From: Psychrobium sp051201665 | Lineage (GTDB): Bacteria > Pseudomonadota > Gammaproteobacteria > Enterobacterales > Psychrobiaceae | Length of the DNA: 64,000 bases | Direction: 5' to 3' | Assembly: GCF_051201665.1 (NCBI RefSeq) | Contig: NZ_CP179210.1 | Coordinates: forward strand, 3,348,001 to 3,412,000 | Shown here: in pieces, positions 9,388 to 19,060 of the stretch | How positions within the stretch are numbered: position 1 is the first letter of the stretch | Layout: the number at the start of each line of letters is the position of its first letter | The notes under the pieces: model-generated | Database searches by the model: none | Told to the model about the DNA's origin: nothing | What the model saw: the letters and a program-made list of their open reading frames with translations, nothing else | Translations under genes and position numbers: made by a program

Positions 9388-10650
9388 TTAGCGGCGACGG
9401 TTTCCACCACTTCGATTACGATGTTTATTAGATCCTGATTGACGCTTACCACCCGCGCGCTCGTTGGCACGACGTTTTTTTGCAGACTTGCTATTTTTAT
9501 TAACGCTGCTGGTTTTAGTTAAATCGGGCTCATAACCGGGGTACCAGGCTTGAGGAAGTTTCTCATCAACAATGCTTTCGATTTCGTCTAATAACCACTC
9601 TTCATCAATGCTCATTAATGATACGGCTAGCCCCGTATTACCCGCACGTCCCGTACGGCCAATGCGGTGAATATAATCTTCAGCAATATACGGTAACTCA
9701 TAGTTGATGACGTAATTGAGTTGTTCAATATCGAGTCCTCGCGCTGCAACATCGGTTGCAACCAGGGCACGCGTTTTACCACTTTTAAACTCTTCTAATG
9801 CCTTATCCCTAGCCCCTTGAGATTTATCGCCGTGAATAGACTGAGTCTTAACGCCGTCTTTACACATCTCTTTAGCAAGTGCATCAGCACCTTGACGAGT
9901 ACGAACAAAGATAAGCACCTGTTGCCAGTTTTTTGAGCCAATCATAAATGACGTTAATTCGCGCTTTCTGTCCTCGTCAACGTTATAAATAATCTGTTCA
10001 ATTTGCGCGGCCGTTGTATTACGTTGAGCAACTTCAATAAGCTCAGGTTTATTTAAGAAGCGTTTCGACAAATCGATAATCGCATCATCAAAAGTCGCAG
10101 AAAATAACATGGTTTGACGAGAATCAGGCACGCGCTTAAGAATGCGTTTAATATCGATAATAAAGCCCATATCAAGCATGCGATCAGCTTCATCAAATAC
10201 TAAATATTCGAGCGCATCTAAATCAAAAGTCCCTTTAAATAGTAAATCAAGTAATCGCCCCGGTGTTGCCACCAACACATCACAGCCATTTTTAAGCGCT
10301 GCAATTTGTGGGTTTAAACTTACCCCGCCGTAAGCCAGTTCAATGCTAAGCTCACTGCCTTTTGCGTAAGTTTCAAAGCTCTTACTAACTTGTTGAGCGA
10401 GCTCTCTCGCTGGAGTAAGCACTAACGCACGTACAGTGTTATCAAGTCGTTTACGCTGCGACAACTGCTCAATAATAGGTAATGCAAATGCCCCAGTTTT
10501 ACCAGTACCCGTTTGCGCTCCAGCCATCACATCACGCCCTTCGAGAATTAAAGGGATTGCTTTTTCTTGGACTGGCGTTGGGGTTTGATAACCAAGGTCG
10601 CTGACAATGGTTTGAAGCTGTTGACTGAGGCCTAAATTATTGAAGGTCAT
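9388..10650 (-). CDS. rhlE: DEAD-box ATP-dependent RNA helicase, RhlE type
   Basis: 420-residue DEAD-box helicase. Motifs in order: Q motif (GYQTPTPVQEKAIP), Walker A (AGAQTGTGKTGAF), PTRELA-like (TPARELAQQV), TPGRLLD, DEAD (VFDEADRMLDMGF), SAT (LFSATF), then the second RecA domain with ARGLD and HRIGRTGRAG. The tail of about 45 residues is very basic and Gly/Asn/Arg-rich (GGKRQSGSNKHRNRSGGNRR), as in RhlE, and probably binds RNA. RhlE proteins act in ribosome assembly and RNA turnover. Assignment to RhlE rather than another DEAD-box subgroup rests on the tail and the LGLSQQL...I start. Confidence 0.8.
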   Translation of the reverse strand: MTFNNLGLSQQLQTIVSDLGYQTPTPVQEKAIPLILEGRDVMAGAQTGTGKTGAFALPIIEQLSQRKRLDNTVRALVLTPARELAQQVSKSFETYAKGSELSIELAYGGVSLNPQIAALKNGCDVLVATPGRLLDLLFKGTFDLDALEYLVFDEADRMLDMGFIIDIKRILKRVPDSRQTMLFSATFDDAIIDLSKRFLNKPELIEVAQRNTTAAQIEQIIYNVDEDRKRELTSFMIGSKNWQQVLIFVRTRQGADALAKEMCKDGVKTQSIHGDKSQGARDKALEEFKSGKTRALVATDVAARGLDIEQLNYVINYELPYIAEDYIHRIGRTGRAGNTGLAVSLMSIDEEWLLDEIESIVDEKLPQAWYPGYEPDLTKTSSVNKNSKSAKKRRANERAGGKRQSGSNKHRNRSGGNRRR

Positions 10651-10741
10651 CTTAATTTCTCGGAAATGTTAAAGTTGCTTGAAATGCTTAAGTTGGGGCT
10701 TACCACGTTTTTAGTTGCCTTAAACTCAAGACTTGCGATTC

Positions 10742-10892
10742 AAAAAATCATGGATGATTTTTTAGCTTTTTCCGCAAGGATGCGGATAAAAAGCGTGAAT
10801 GTTAAGCAAGTCGCAAAGTTTAAGATAAGCAGCTAATGTACGGGTCGCCTTTCTTTTGGTTACTTTTCTTTGGCGAAGCAAAGAAAAGTAAC
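10742..10892. repeat. Cluster of three hairpins between rhlE and thiI
   Basis: The 325-base gap 10651-10975 has no gene, but it holds three inverted repeats. The first has a 9-bp stem, AAAAAATCA/TGATTTTTT, around 10742-10764. The second is GCTTTTTCCGCA/TGCGGATAAAAAGC with one mismatch, around 10764-10794. The third has a perfect 14-bp stem, GTTACTTTTCTTTG/CAAAGAAAAGTAAC, at 10859-10892. The last motif is a hairpin seen in intergenic DNA of many bacteria. Without a clear T-tract they are not simple terminators. Confidence 0.6.
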
Positions 10893-10975
10893 TGGTGCGC
10901 ATATGATAAACTCAACTAATTGACAACTCTCAATTGCGCATCAAAACTCAGGTTCAGCCAATTAATGGCGGATTG

Positions 10976-12430
10976 TTATCGACGATAAACCTTAATATTA
11001 CTAAACCCTTGTTCAATTAAGAACAACGCCTGTAACTTACTCATCACACCGCGATCACAGTAGAATAAATATTGCTTTGACTGATCAAAATCGCCAAATT
11101 TAGTCGCCAATTTATAAAACGGTAAATGTTGAACTTCAACACCGTCAATTTCTAACGGGTTTTCGTCTTCTTCGTCAGGTGAACGCACGTCAAGGATGAT
11201 ATCGTTTACTCCAAACTCAGATACAGTTTCAACTTCGCTAACCACTTCTTTCGTTTCGTTAGCAATGTCGCGAATATCCATCATTACTGAATCTTCTAAT
11301 GCTTTTTCAAGCACAGCGAAATCGAAGTTTGCTTCTTCAGCTTCAATTTTCGACATCACCGCTTTAACGGTTGGTTTCTGCGAGATAACGCCGCAATACT
11401 CAGGCATCACTTCTGCAAATGGTTTAGTACCAATCTTGTCAGCAATATTGATAATATCTTGCTTATCATAAGCGGTTAGCGGGCGTAAAATTAGCGTGTC
11501 GATACTCTTATCAATAACCCCAAGATTTGTCAGTGTTTGGCTTGATACTTGACCTAAAGATTCGCCGGTTACCAAGGCTTCAACTTTCATTTTCTTAGCA
11601 ACTTGTTCAGCGGCGCGCATCATCATACGCTTTAAAATGACGCCCATTTGACTGTTTTCTACTTTTTCTAAAATCTCGCCAACAACACCTTCAAACGGCA
11701 CTGTTACAAATTTTACTTTATGTGAGGCACTAAAGCGATCCCATAAATAATAAGACACCTGTTTAACACCGATTTCGTGTGCAGCACCACCAAGGTTAAA
11801 GAAACAGTAGTGGGTTCGAGCACCTTTTTTAATCATCATGTAGCTTGAAACGCCAGAATCAAAACCACCAGACATTAACGATAAAACATCTTCTTGTGCC
11901 GGTAATGGGAAACCGCCGATGCCTTCATAACGCGCAGCAATAACAAATAAATCATTATTGCGTACTTCCAGTTTAACTGTGTGCTCAGGTTTCTTAAGCT
12001 TAACGCCTAGCGATGGGTAATGTTGATTTAAACCACCACCAACATAACGTTCAACTTCATTTGATGTAAAATCATGATTGCCAGCGCGCTTAACGCGAAC
12101 ACAAAATGTTTTACCTTCAATAGAATCAGCAACTAAAGGCGCAACGGTTTCATATATAGAATGTACGTCTGTAAAGCTGTGTTGAGTCACTTGCAAAATA
12201 TGCGCAATACCCGGAATACACTGCATGGCATCAACTAAGCGGGCAATGTTTTCATCGCTATCGTTGCTGGTATTAACATTTAATTTATCCCAGTCTAGTT
12301 GCACTGTGACTGTATCATCAAAACGGCGCAATACATTGCGTACGTTCGAGTTAAGTAGTTTACAAAAACGCTTACGAACTGATTTACTTTTGATAGTAAT
12401 TTCAGGGTAAAACTTAAGGATAAATTTCAT
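10976..12430 (-). CDS. thiI: tRNA 4-thiouridine synthase / thiazole sulfurtransferase ThiI
   Basis: 484-residue three-part enzyme that adds sulfur at U8 of tRNA and supplies sulfur for thiamine synthesis. Order: an N-terminal ferredoxin-like domain (MKFILKFYPEITIKSKSVRKRF), a THUMP domain, a PP-loop ATPase (LSLMSGGFDSGVSSYMM) and a C-terminal rhodanese domain. The sulfur-carrier cysteine is visible in LFYCDRGVMSKLQAL. The partner cysteine is in PEYCGVISQKPTVKA. Full-length ThiI of the enterobacterial type, including the rhodanese domain that many bacteria lack. It has its own promoter region after the pomB terminator. Confidence 0.95.
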   Translation of the reverse strand: MKFILKFYPEITIKSKSVRKRFCKLLNSNVRNVLRRFDDTVTVQLDWDKLNVNTSNDSDENIARLVDAMQCIPGIAHILQVTQHSFTDVHSIYETVAPLVADSIEGKTFCVRVKRAGNHDFTSNEVERYVGGGLNQHYPSLGVKLKKPEHTVKLEVRNNDLFVIAARYEGIGGFPLPAQEDVLSLMSGGFDSGVSSYMMIKKGARTHYCFFNLGGAAHEIGVKQVSYYLWDRFSASHKVKFVTVPFEGVVGEILEKVENSQMGVILKRMMMRAAEQVAKKMKVEALVTGESLGQVSSQTLTNLGVIDKSIDTLILRPLTAYDKQDIINIADKIGTKPFAEVMPEYCGVISQKPTVKAVMSKIEAEEANFDFAVLEKALEDSVMMDIRDIANETKEVVSEVETVSEFGVNDIILDVRSPDEEDENPLEIDGVEVQHLPFYKLATKFGDFDQSKQYLFYCDRGVMSKLQALFLIEQGFSNIKVYRR

Positions 12431-12536
12431 GAGTCATGCCACTTGCCGTTTATTTGGCGCGCATTATACATAAAGGGCGAGCATAGCAGAAGTTATAAGC
12501 TGTGAAATGTGATGATGTTCGTTAGATAATGCGCAT

Positions 12537-12568
12537 AAAAAAGGGAAACGAAGCGCTTCCCTTTTTAT
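12537..12568 (-). terminator. Terminator of pomA-pomB
   Basis: Hairpin AAAAAGGGAA / TTCCCTTTTT with a GC-rich loop, 15 bases past the pomB stop. Read on the minus strand it ends in a T-tract. Confidence 0.75.
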
Positions 12569-12582
12569 TAGCCCCAATTGGC

Positions 12583-13503
12583 TTATTCAGTTAAACCAAT
12601 TTTCTTAGATTCTTTTGCCTTACCTTGCATGATAGCAATTTCAACACGTCTATTTCGGCGTTGAGAAAGTATGTCAGTACCATCCGTCAATGGCTTCATA
12701 TCAGCTAAACCAACAACCTGTAATCTCGTCGGATTAAAGTTTCTAACTTTTACAAGTTCATGTGCAACCGCCACAGCACGTAAACTCGACAACTCCCAAT
12801 TCGATTTATAGAGCTCGGTATGTAACTGATCACTATCAGTATGACCCGATACAGTGATTTCCCCTGGAATGTCTGCAAGCAGCTCACCAACTTTGGTAAT
12901 GACAGGTACAAAACGTGGCTGTAAATTAGCAGAGCCTGAAGGAAATGAGCCCTTCTCACGGATTCGAATAATTATTTGCTGACCAAGAGACTCTATTTCT
13001 ATAGCGCCATCTTCAATTTGCTCTTCAAGCTTTTCAGCCATTTTCTTGAGCTCTTGATTTGTTTCCTCTTGAGCGGCAGATTTTTCTGCGTCAGATGGAC
13101 TATCAGCAGCTGCAGCAGCGCCTCGCTGGTCGCCACGTTGTTGCTCTTTACCACCAGAATTGGCATCTTCGCCGGCTTGAAAATCAATCTCGCGTTGAGT
13201 TACTTCAGCAGTTTGCTGGTTAATTATTTCAATGGGCGTTGGATCTGGACGTCCAGGACGAAACTCTTGAGCAATAACACTGGTTCCTTTTGGAATGTCT
13301 TTTACTTCAATTTTGTTTTGAACACCAAAAGCGTATTTCATCGAACCTGCGATTTGCTTAAATTTAAGCACATCCATTTCAGACATTGCTAATAGCAATA
13401 CAAAGAAACACATTAACAGTGACATCAGATCGGCGAACGTCCCCATCCAAGCAGGCAAACCTTCAGGAGGACAATCGGGACATTTAGGGCAATCGTCGCT
13501 CAT
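12583..13503 (-). CDS. pomB: Na+-driven flagellar stator protein PomB (MotB family)
   Basis: 306 residues. One transmembrane helix (residues about 22-42, TFADLMSLLMCFFVLLLAMS) contains the ion-binding Asp at position 25, as in Vibrio PomB. The N-terminus is Cys/Pro-rich (CPKCPDCPP), typical of PomB. A long, low-complexity periplasmic linker (Gly/Gln/Ala-rich, about residues 110-150) leads to an OmpA-like peptidoglycan-binding domain (SGHTDSDQLHTELYKSNWELSSLRA, and RRNRRVEIAI at the end). It forms the stator with PomA, which is encoded 2 bases upstream. The cysteine cluster, linker and PomA partner point to sodium rather than proton coupling. Confidence 0.93.
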   Translation of the reverse strand: MSDDCPKCPDCPPEGLPAWMGTFADLMSLLMCFFVLLLAMSEMDVLKFKQIAGSMKYAFGVQNKIEVKDIPKGTSVIAQEFRPGRPDPTPIEIINQQTAEVTQREIDFQAGEDANSGGKEQQRGDQRGAAAAADSPSDAEKSAAQEETNQELKKMAEKLEEQIEDGAIEIESLGQQIIIRIREKGSFPSGSANLQPRFVPVITKVGELLADIPGEITVSGHTDSDQLHTELYKSNWELSSLRAVAVAHELVKVRNFNPTRLQVVGLADMKPLTDGTDILSQRRNRRVEIAIMQGKAKESKKIGLTE

Positions 13504-13505
13504 AA

Positions 13506-14264
13506 TTACTCCTCAGGCGCCGGACGTTTACCTTCAGCAATATAGTTTTGCAGCATTCCTTCGATAACACGTGGGTTTTGACCATCTTGGATAGCCAAAA
13601 TAGCATCTAAAATAAGCGTTTGATTAAGTGCTTCTTCACCGCCACGTAAACTTAACTTTTCACTAACAGGCAGCGCTATTAAGTTTGCCAGCATTGCACC
13701 ATACATGGTTGTTAACAACGCAACCGCCATTGCAGGACCGATAGCTTTAGGATCATCCATGTTTTGCAGCATTGCTACCAAACCAATCAATGTACCAATC
13801 ATCCCCATTGCAGGGCCAACATCACCTAACGACTTGAAGAAACCAGCACCCGCTTTATGGCGCTCTAACGTTAAATCAATGTCCTTACCCAATGCTGCTT
13901 TCACAACGTCAGCTTCATGACCATCAACCAGCATATCAATGCCCTTTTGCATGAAAGGACTTGGGATCTCCGCTTCTTCTAGTGCTAAAAAGCCACCTTT
14001 TCGCGCAGCATCAGCTAATTCAACGGCCTTGGCAATTAAATCTTGTGGATCATCTAACTTAAGCATGAAAGCCTTACCGAATACCTTACCAGCACCGACA
14101 AATTGCCCCATGGAATACATCATCATTACAACAAAAGGAGAACCACAAAATACGATTAGAACAGACGGCACATCGATAAACATGCCTAAATCACCACCTT
14201 GCATCATGGCCATTACGATCATACCAAATGCACCAATCATGCCTATTAATGTAGCTAAATCCAC
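13506..14264 (-). CDS. pomA: Na+-driven flagellar stator protein PomA (MotA family)
   Basis: 252-residue inner-membrane protein with four transmembrane segments: two near the N-terminus (LATLIGMIGAFGMIVMAMM, PSVLIVFCGSPFVVMMMYS) and two after a cytoplasmic domain (GPAMGMIGTLIGLVAMLQNM, MAVALLTTMYGAMLANLIALP). The conserved Pro-Ala region between helices 3 and 4 and the charged cytoplasmic loop for rotor contact are present. It pairs with PomB to form the ion channel that drives the polar flagellum. It is the first gene of the pomA-pomB operon, transcribed away from xseB. Confidence 0.93.
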   Translation of the reverse strand: MDLATLIGMIGAFGMIVMAMMQGGDLGMFIDVPSVLIVFCGSPFVVMMMYSMGQFVGAGKVFGKAFMLKLDDPQDLIAKAVELADAARKGGFLALEEAEIPSPFMQKGIDMLVDGHEADVVKAALGKDIDLTLERHKAGAGFFKSLGDVGPAMGMIGTLIGLVAMLQNMDDPKAIGPAMAVALLTTMYGAMLANLIALPVSEKLSLRGGEEALNQTLILDAILAIQDGQNPRVIEGMLQNYIAEGKRPAPEE

Positions 14265-14486
14265 TGAACCTCTCCTGTGACAAATCTTATTGCAATATCT
14301 ATCTATTGCGAGATAAATTGCTAAAACATAACAAATTAGAATCTACATCCATCATATCGGAACATCGCATGATTTGTTTAGTGTTTTTATCAAAAATTAT
14401 CGAATTAACCACCTACAAGCCTAAATAATTGAAAACATCGATGAAGTGGGCTAAGGTTGCGCGAAATACTCCATTAGGACGTTGAA

Positions 14487-14732
14487 ATGGCCAGCAAGAA
14501 AATAGAAAACATGAGCTTTGAAGCTAGCGTTGAAGAGCTTGAGACAATAGTTCAACAACTTGAACAAGGAGACTTACCGCTAGGCAAGGCACTCACTCAG
14601 TTTGAACGTGGTATTGGGCTCGCGCGCAATGGCCAACAAAAGCTACAAGGTGCACAGCAAAAGGTTGATATTTTAATGGCTAACAACGGTGAATCAGCGT
14701 TAACGCCTTTTGACAATTCTCAGGAAAGCTAG
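14487..14732 (+). CDS. xseB: Exodeoxyribonuclease VII small subunit
   Basis: 81-residue XseB. Family pattern: MSFEASVEELETIVQQLEQGDLPLGKALTQFERGI, two helices that bind the XseA large subunit. The nuclease degrades single-stranded DNA. It starts at ATG 14487 and its stop overlaps the GTG start of ispA by one base (TAGTG). The xseB-ispA-dxs order is the standard gammaproteobacterial arrangement. Confidence 0.95.
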   Translation: MASKKIENMSFEASVEELETIVQQLEQGDLPLGKALTQFERGIGLARNGQQKLQGAQQKVDILMANNGESALTPFDNSQES

Positions 14733-15607
14733 TGCCTGTCGTTCAAATTCAACAAAATCAACAGCGCGTTAATGATTTCTTAAGCGTTGCGCTGTCTCAA
14801 ATTACTATTAATGAACCACAACTTCATCAAGCAATGAATCATGGGTTACTCTTAGGTGGAAAACGGATCAGACCTTTTCTCGTCTACGCTGTAGGCGAAA
14901 TGTTTGGTGTTGAAAAGTCGCAGCTAGATAACGCAGCTGGTGCTATTGAGTCCATTCATGCCTATTCGTTAATTCACGACGACCTTCCAGCTATGGATGA
15001 TGATGCTTTGCGTCGTGGTCAGCCAACTTGTCATATTACGTTTGATGAAGCGACGGCTATTTTAGCTGGCGATTCACTACAGACATTCGCTTTTGAATTA
15101 ATTGGCCAAGCACCGCAAAATGCTGAGCAACGCCTTGAAATGATGCAATGCCTTTCTAAAGCAAGTGGCTATCAAGGGATGTGCGGTGGTCAAGCGCTAG
15201 ATTTAGCCGCCACCAATAAACAAGTGTCATTAGCACAGTTGGAGCAAATACACCGTTTAAAAACAGGTGCTTTAATATGCGCCGCTGTCGAATTAGGTGC
15301 TATTGCCGCTAACGCAAGTCGAACTCATCGAGAGCTACTTAACACTTTCGCACAGAACATTGGCTTAGCCTTCCAAGTTCATGATGACATTTTGGATGTA
15401 ATTGGCGATACTGAGACCTTAGGCAAGCCTCAAGGCTCTGATGAAGCCGCAAATAAAAGCACCTACCCTGCTTTATTAGGGCTTGAATCAGCACAAGACA
15501 AAGCTAAACAGCTGATTGAGCAAGCAATTTCTTCATTACAAGCGTTGCCATTTGATAGCACATTATTACAAGCGTTCGCCCGATATATTATTGCGCGTAA
15601 CCAATAA
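14732..15607 (+). CDS. ispA: Farnesyl diphosphate synthase (geranyltranstransferase)
   Basis: 291-residue all-helical prenyltransferase that condenses IPP with DMAPP and GPP to farnesyl diphosphate. First Asp-rich motif DDLPAMDDD with the following RRGQPTCH, second Asp-rich motif HDDILDVIGD, and the GGKRIRPFLVY substrate loop are all present. GTG start, coupled to xseB by one-base overlap. It feeds ubiquinone and undecaprenyl phosphate synthesis using precursors from the Dxs pathway encoded next. Confidence 0.94.
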   Translation: MPVVQIQQNQQRVNDFLSVALSQITINEPQLHQAMNHGLLLGGKRIRPFLVYAVGEMFGVEKSQLDNAAGAIESIHAYSLIHDDLPAMDDDALRRGQPTCHITFDEATAILAGDSLQTFAFELIGQAPQNAEQRLEMMQCLSKASGYQGMCGGQALDLAATNKQVSLAQLEQIHRLKTGALICAAVELGAIAANASRTHRELLNTFAQNIGLAFQVHDDILDVIGDTETLGKPQGSDEAANKSTYPALLGLESAQDKAKQLIEQAISSLQALPFDSTLLQAFARYIIARNQ

Positions 15608-15628
15608 AAAAGAATTATAAATAAATTT

Positions 15629-17509
15629 ATGAGCGTAGATATTTCACAATTTCCATTGTTAGCGTTAGCCAATACGCCACAGGAACTTCGTCAACTGCCA
15701 CAAACCAATTTATCGCAATTGAGCGATGAATTACGTAGCTATTTGTTAAAAACGGTTAGTAAATCCAGTGGCCATTTAGCCTCTGGCTTAGGGACTGTCG
15801 AACTGACAGTTGCATTGCATTACGTATTTAACACGCCAAAAGATCGTATTGTGTGGGACGTTGGTCATCAAGCCTACCCTCATAAAATTTTGACTGATCG
15901 TCGCGATCGTATGCACACTATTCGCCAAAAAGACGGATTACACCCTTTCCCAAATCGTAAAGAAAGTGAATTTGACACCTTTACCGTAGGCCATTCAGGC
16001 ACATCCATTAGTGCTGCGCTAGGAATGGCGATTGCCGCTGAAAAAGAAGGGCTTGATCGAAAAGTCGTTGCCGTGATCGGCGATGGAGCAATCACAGGTG
16101 GTATGGCTTTTGAAGCGATGAACCACGGCGGTTCAATTGACAAAGACATGCTCGTTATTCTGAATGATAACGAAATGTCGATTTCAGAAAATGTGGGTGC
16201 ATTAAACAATCATTTGGCCAAGCTGCTAACAGGTCAAATGTACACATCGATTCGCGAAGGTGGTAAAAAGCTATTATCTGGTGTGCCTAGCATCAAAGAA
16301 CTAGCGCGCCGCTCTGAAGAGCATCTAAAGGGCATGGTTGTTCCTGGTACCTTATTTGAAGAATTTGGTTTCAATTACATTGGCCCATTGGACGGTCACG
16401 ATGTCAACGGGTTAGTAGAGACACTTAAAAATATGCGCAACCTGAAAGGGCCGCAAATTCTTCATGTAATGACCAAAAAAGGTAAAGGATACGAGCCAGC
16501 AGAGCAAGATCCAATCGGTTATCATGGCGTTCCAAAGTTTGATCCTACAACGACTTCTTTGCCAGCGAGTTCAGGTGCAATAACCTTTTCTAAAGTATTT
16601 GGAAATTGGTTATGCGATATGGCAGCCAAAGACGGTAAACTCATGGGAATTACCCCTGCCATGCGAGAAGGTTCTGGCATGGTGGAATTTTCTCAAAAGT
16701 TTCCACAGCAATACTTTGATGCCGCAATCGCAGAACAACATGCCGTCACCCTGGGCGCAGGCATGGCTTGTGAAAACCTTAAACCAGTTGTCGCGATTTA
16801 TTCAACATTCTTCCAGCGCGGATATGACCAGCTAATTCACGATGTTGCCATTCCTAATTTAGATGTGCTATTTGCAGTAGATCGTGGCGGACTTGTCGGC
16901 GCAGACGGTGAAACTCATCAAGGTGCATTTGACTTAAGTTTTCTAAACTGCGTGCCTAATATGTTAATCATGGCGCCAAGCGATGAAAACGAATGTCGTC
17001 AAATGCTATATACGGGTTACATTCATCAAGGCCCTGCTGCGGTACGCTATCCACGAGGCGGTGCAACAAATGCCCAAATTAACGATGAAATGACCGCTCT
17101 TGAAATAGGTAAGGCACTCGTTAAACGCCAATCAACTAAAGAGAAAGATGGCAAAAAAGTCGCTATTTTGAGCTATGGGACGTTATTAAACCACGCCCTA
17201 ACTGCCGGCGACTCACTTGATGCAACCGTTGTTGATATGCGATTTGTAAAACCATTTGATGAAAGTTTGGTAGAAGAATTAACGCAAAACCATGACGTAT
17301 TGGTAACCGTTGAAGAAAATGCCATCATTGGCGGTGCAGGCAGTGTAGTAACACAATTTGTGATGAATAAAAAACTCGCTACGCCGGTTCTTAATATTGG
17401 CCTACCTGATAAGTTCGTTTGCCAAGGTACTCAAGCTCAGCAACAAGCAATGCTTGAACTTGATAGTGATGGCTTAATCAAACAGATTAACAGCTATTTA
17501 AATCAATAG
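15629..17509 (+). CDS. dxs: 1-deoxy-D-xylulose-5-phosphate synthase
   Basis: 626-residue thiamine-diphosphate enzyme, the first step of the MEP isoprenoid pathway (pyruvate plus glyceraldehyde-3-phosphate to DXP). Visible motifs: VWDVGHQAYPHKILTDRR, the ThDP-binding GDGAITGGMAFEAMNH...NDNEMSISENVG, the pyrimidine-region AEQHAVTLGAGMA and the C-terminal transketolase domain PVLNIGLPDKF. Normal length. It starts at ATG 15629, 21 bases after ispA, so it is in the same operon. It is convergent with xerD, only 7 bases apart, with no obvious terminator between. Confidence 0.96.
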   Translation: MSVDISQFPLLALANTPQELRQLPQTNLSQLSDELRSYLLKTVSKSSGHLASGLGTVELTVALHYVFNTPKDRIVWDVGHQAYPHKILTDRRDRMHTIRQKDGLHPFPNRKESEFDTFTVGHSGTSISAALGMAIAAEKEGLDRKVVAVIGDGAITGGMAFEAMNHGGSIDKDMLVILNDNEMSISENVGALNNHLAKLLTGQMYTSIREGGKKLLSGVPSIKELARRSEEHLKGMVVPGTLFEEFGFNYIGPLDGHDVNGLVETLKNMRNLKGPQILHVMTKKGKGYEPAEQDPIGYHGVPKFDPTTTSLPASSGAITFSKVFGNWLCDMAAKDGKLMGITPAMREGSGMVEFSQKFPQQYFDAAIAEQHAVTLGAGMACENLKPVVAIYSTFFQRGYDQLIHDVAIPNLDVLFAVDRGGLVGADGETHQGAFDLSFLNCVPNMLIMAPSDENECRQMLYTGYIHQGPAAVRYPRGGATNAQINDEMTALEIGKALVKRQSTKEKDGKKVAILSYGTLLNHALTAGDSLDATVVDMRFVKPFDESLVEELTQNHDVLVTVEENAIIGGAGSVVTQFVMNKKLATPVLNIGLPDKFVCQGTQAQQQAMLELDSDGLIKQINSYLNQ

Positions 17510-17516
17510 TATCTAA

Positions 17517-18440
17517 TCACGCTCTAGGGTGATGGACACTGTGTAATTCTTGTAATCTTGCTTTGGCGACATGCGTGTAAATTTGTGTCGTCGACAAGTC
17601 ACTATGACCTAACAATAATTGCACTACTCGTAAGTCGGCTCCATGATTTACCAAGTGAGTCGCAAATGCATGTCGCAGTGTATGTGGTGATAACTCTACC
17701 GATATATTTGCCCTTATAGCATAAGCTTTAATGCGATGCCAAAACGTTTGTCTTGTCATTTGAGTGCCACGTTTGCTTGGGAACAACACATCAGAGCTTA
17801 CTTTTAATAATTCGTTGCGAGAATATTGAATATAATTTGTTAACGCATCCACCGCCACTTCTCCCATGGGGACTAATCGTTCCTTGTTTCCCTTACCAAT
17901 AACTCTAATAACTCCTTGTTGCAAACTTATTTGCGGCATTTGCAGGCTCACTAATTCGGTCACTCGCATGCCTGTTGCATAAAGTAGTTCAAGCATTGCG
18001 TAGTCGCGATTTTCAATAGCATCGTCAATATTTGGCGCATCAAGCAAGGCCTCTACCTGCTGCTGAGACAATGTCTTAGGTAGTTTTTTATCAGCCTTTG
18101 GCATCACTACTTTCGACGTCGGATTTATCGCAATTAAGTGATGAGTTTGCAGATAGTTATAAAAACGACGTAATGCACTTATCATTCTAGTGACCGTGTT
18201 TTTTGCTCGTTTTAACTCCACCAAATGATGTTGAAATCTCACAATATCGTCAAAAGATGCTTTATCAATGTCTGTATCGCACTCTAGCAAGAACAGACGA
18301 AATAATTTAAGATCACTACGATAACTCGATAGCGTATTGTCACTTAACCCTTGCTCTAGCCACAACATGTCAATGAATTGAGCAACTAACGGATGCTCAT
18401 GTTGTTGAGTTTTTTGTGTTTTGGTTAAATTGCTCTGCAC
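17517..18440 (-). CDS. xerD: Site-specific tyrosine recombinase XerD
   Basis: 307-residue tyrosine recombinase that resolves chromosome dimers at dif with XerC. The N-terminal SAM-like domain (FIDMLWLEQGLSDNTLSSYRSDL) matches XerD better than XerC. Catalytic residues are visible: R in ATGMRVTELVSL, K in GKGNKERLVP, H and R in SPHTLRHAFATHL, H in LLGHSDLSTTQIYTH with the Tyr nucleophile. The C-terminus ends HHPRA as in XerD. GTG start with AGGAGAA upstream. Divergent from fldB, the same neighbour as in E. coli; dsbC and recJ, which follow there, are absent here. Confidence 0.93.
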   Translation of the reverse strand: MQSNLTKTQKTQQHEHPLVAQFIDMLWLEQGLSDNTLSSYRSDLKLFRLFLLECDTDIDKASFDDIVRFQHHLVELKRAKNTVTRMISALRRFYNYLQTHHLIAINPTSKVVMPKADKKLPKTLSQQQVEALLDAPNIDDAIENRDYAMLELLYATGMRVTELVSLQMPQISLQQGVIRVIGKGNKERLVPMGEVAVDALTNYIQYSRNELLKVSSDVLFPSKRGTQMTRQTFWHRIKAYAIRANISVELSPHTLRHAFATHLVNHGADLRVVQLLLGHSDLSTTQIYTHVAKARLQELHSVHHPRA

Positions 18441-18532
18441 AATTTCTCCTAGATTTTGTTAAACTAGCGCCAAATTTAATGACCCCAATAGTTATATCGG
18501 TGTCTTCTTTCTAAGATTAGTGAGTTAATACC

Positions 18533-19051
18533 ATGAAAATAGGCCTTTTTTACGGCTCCACTACTTGTTTTACTGAAATGACCGCTGAAAAAATGCAAGG
18601 ATTTCTTGGAGAAGAACTCGTCGATGTTCATAACATCAAAGAAACAGGACTTGCGGCAATTAAAGATTATGACATCTTAATCTTAGGTATTTCAACGTGG
18701 GATTATGGTGAACTGCAAGAAGATTGGGAAATGTTATGGGATCAATTAGATAATTTCGATCTCAATGGAAAAATAGTCGCGCTATTTGGGCAAGGCGATC
18801 AAATTGGTTATACCGATTGGTTCGTTGATGCAATGGGGTTCTTACACGATAAGATTATGCCGTTAGGGCCTCAGATCGTTGGATATTGGCCAAATCAAGG
18901 TTATGACTTTGCTCAGTCAAAAGCACTGACAGAAGACAAAAGTCACTTTGTTGGATTAGCATTAGACGACGAAGACCAATTTGATTTAAGTGAAGAGCGC
19001 ATTGCAACTTGGCTAACTCAAATCATGGAAGAAATTGCCGAACTGAGTTGA
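18533..19051 (+). CDS. fldB: Flavodoxin FldB
   Basis: 172-residue FMN protein carrying single electrons. The phosphate-binding loop is YGSTTCFTEMTA at residues 8-19. The aromatic FMN-stacking regions are STWDYGELQEDWE and FGQGDQIGYTDWFVDAMG. The acidic surface and the W-pair are typical of long-chain flavodoxins. It lies divergent from xerD, as fldB does in E. coli. A hairpin follows the stop. Confidence 0.9.
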   Translation: MKIGLFYGSTTCFTEMTAEKMQGFLGEELVDVHNIKETGLAAIKDYDILILGISTWDYGELQEDWEMLWDQLDNFDLNGKIVALFGQGDQIGYTDWFVDAMGFLHDKIMPLGPQIVGYWPNQGYDFAQSKALTEDKSHFVGLALDDEDQFDLSEERIATWLTQIMEEIAELS

Positions 19052-19060
19052 TGACGAATC

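Noticed and set aside
12976..13392. 138-codon plus-strand frame in pomB
   Set aside because: Antisense shadow of a well-supported stator gene.
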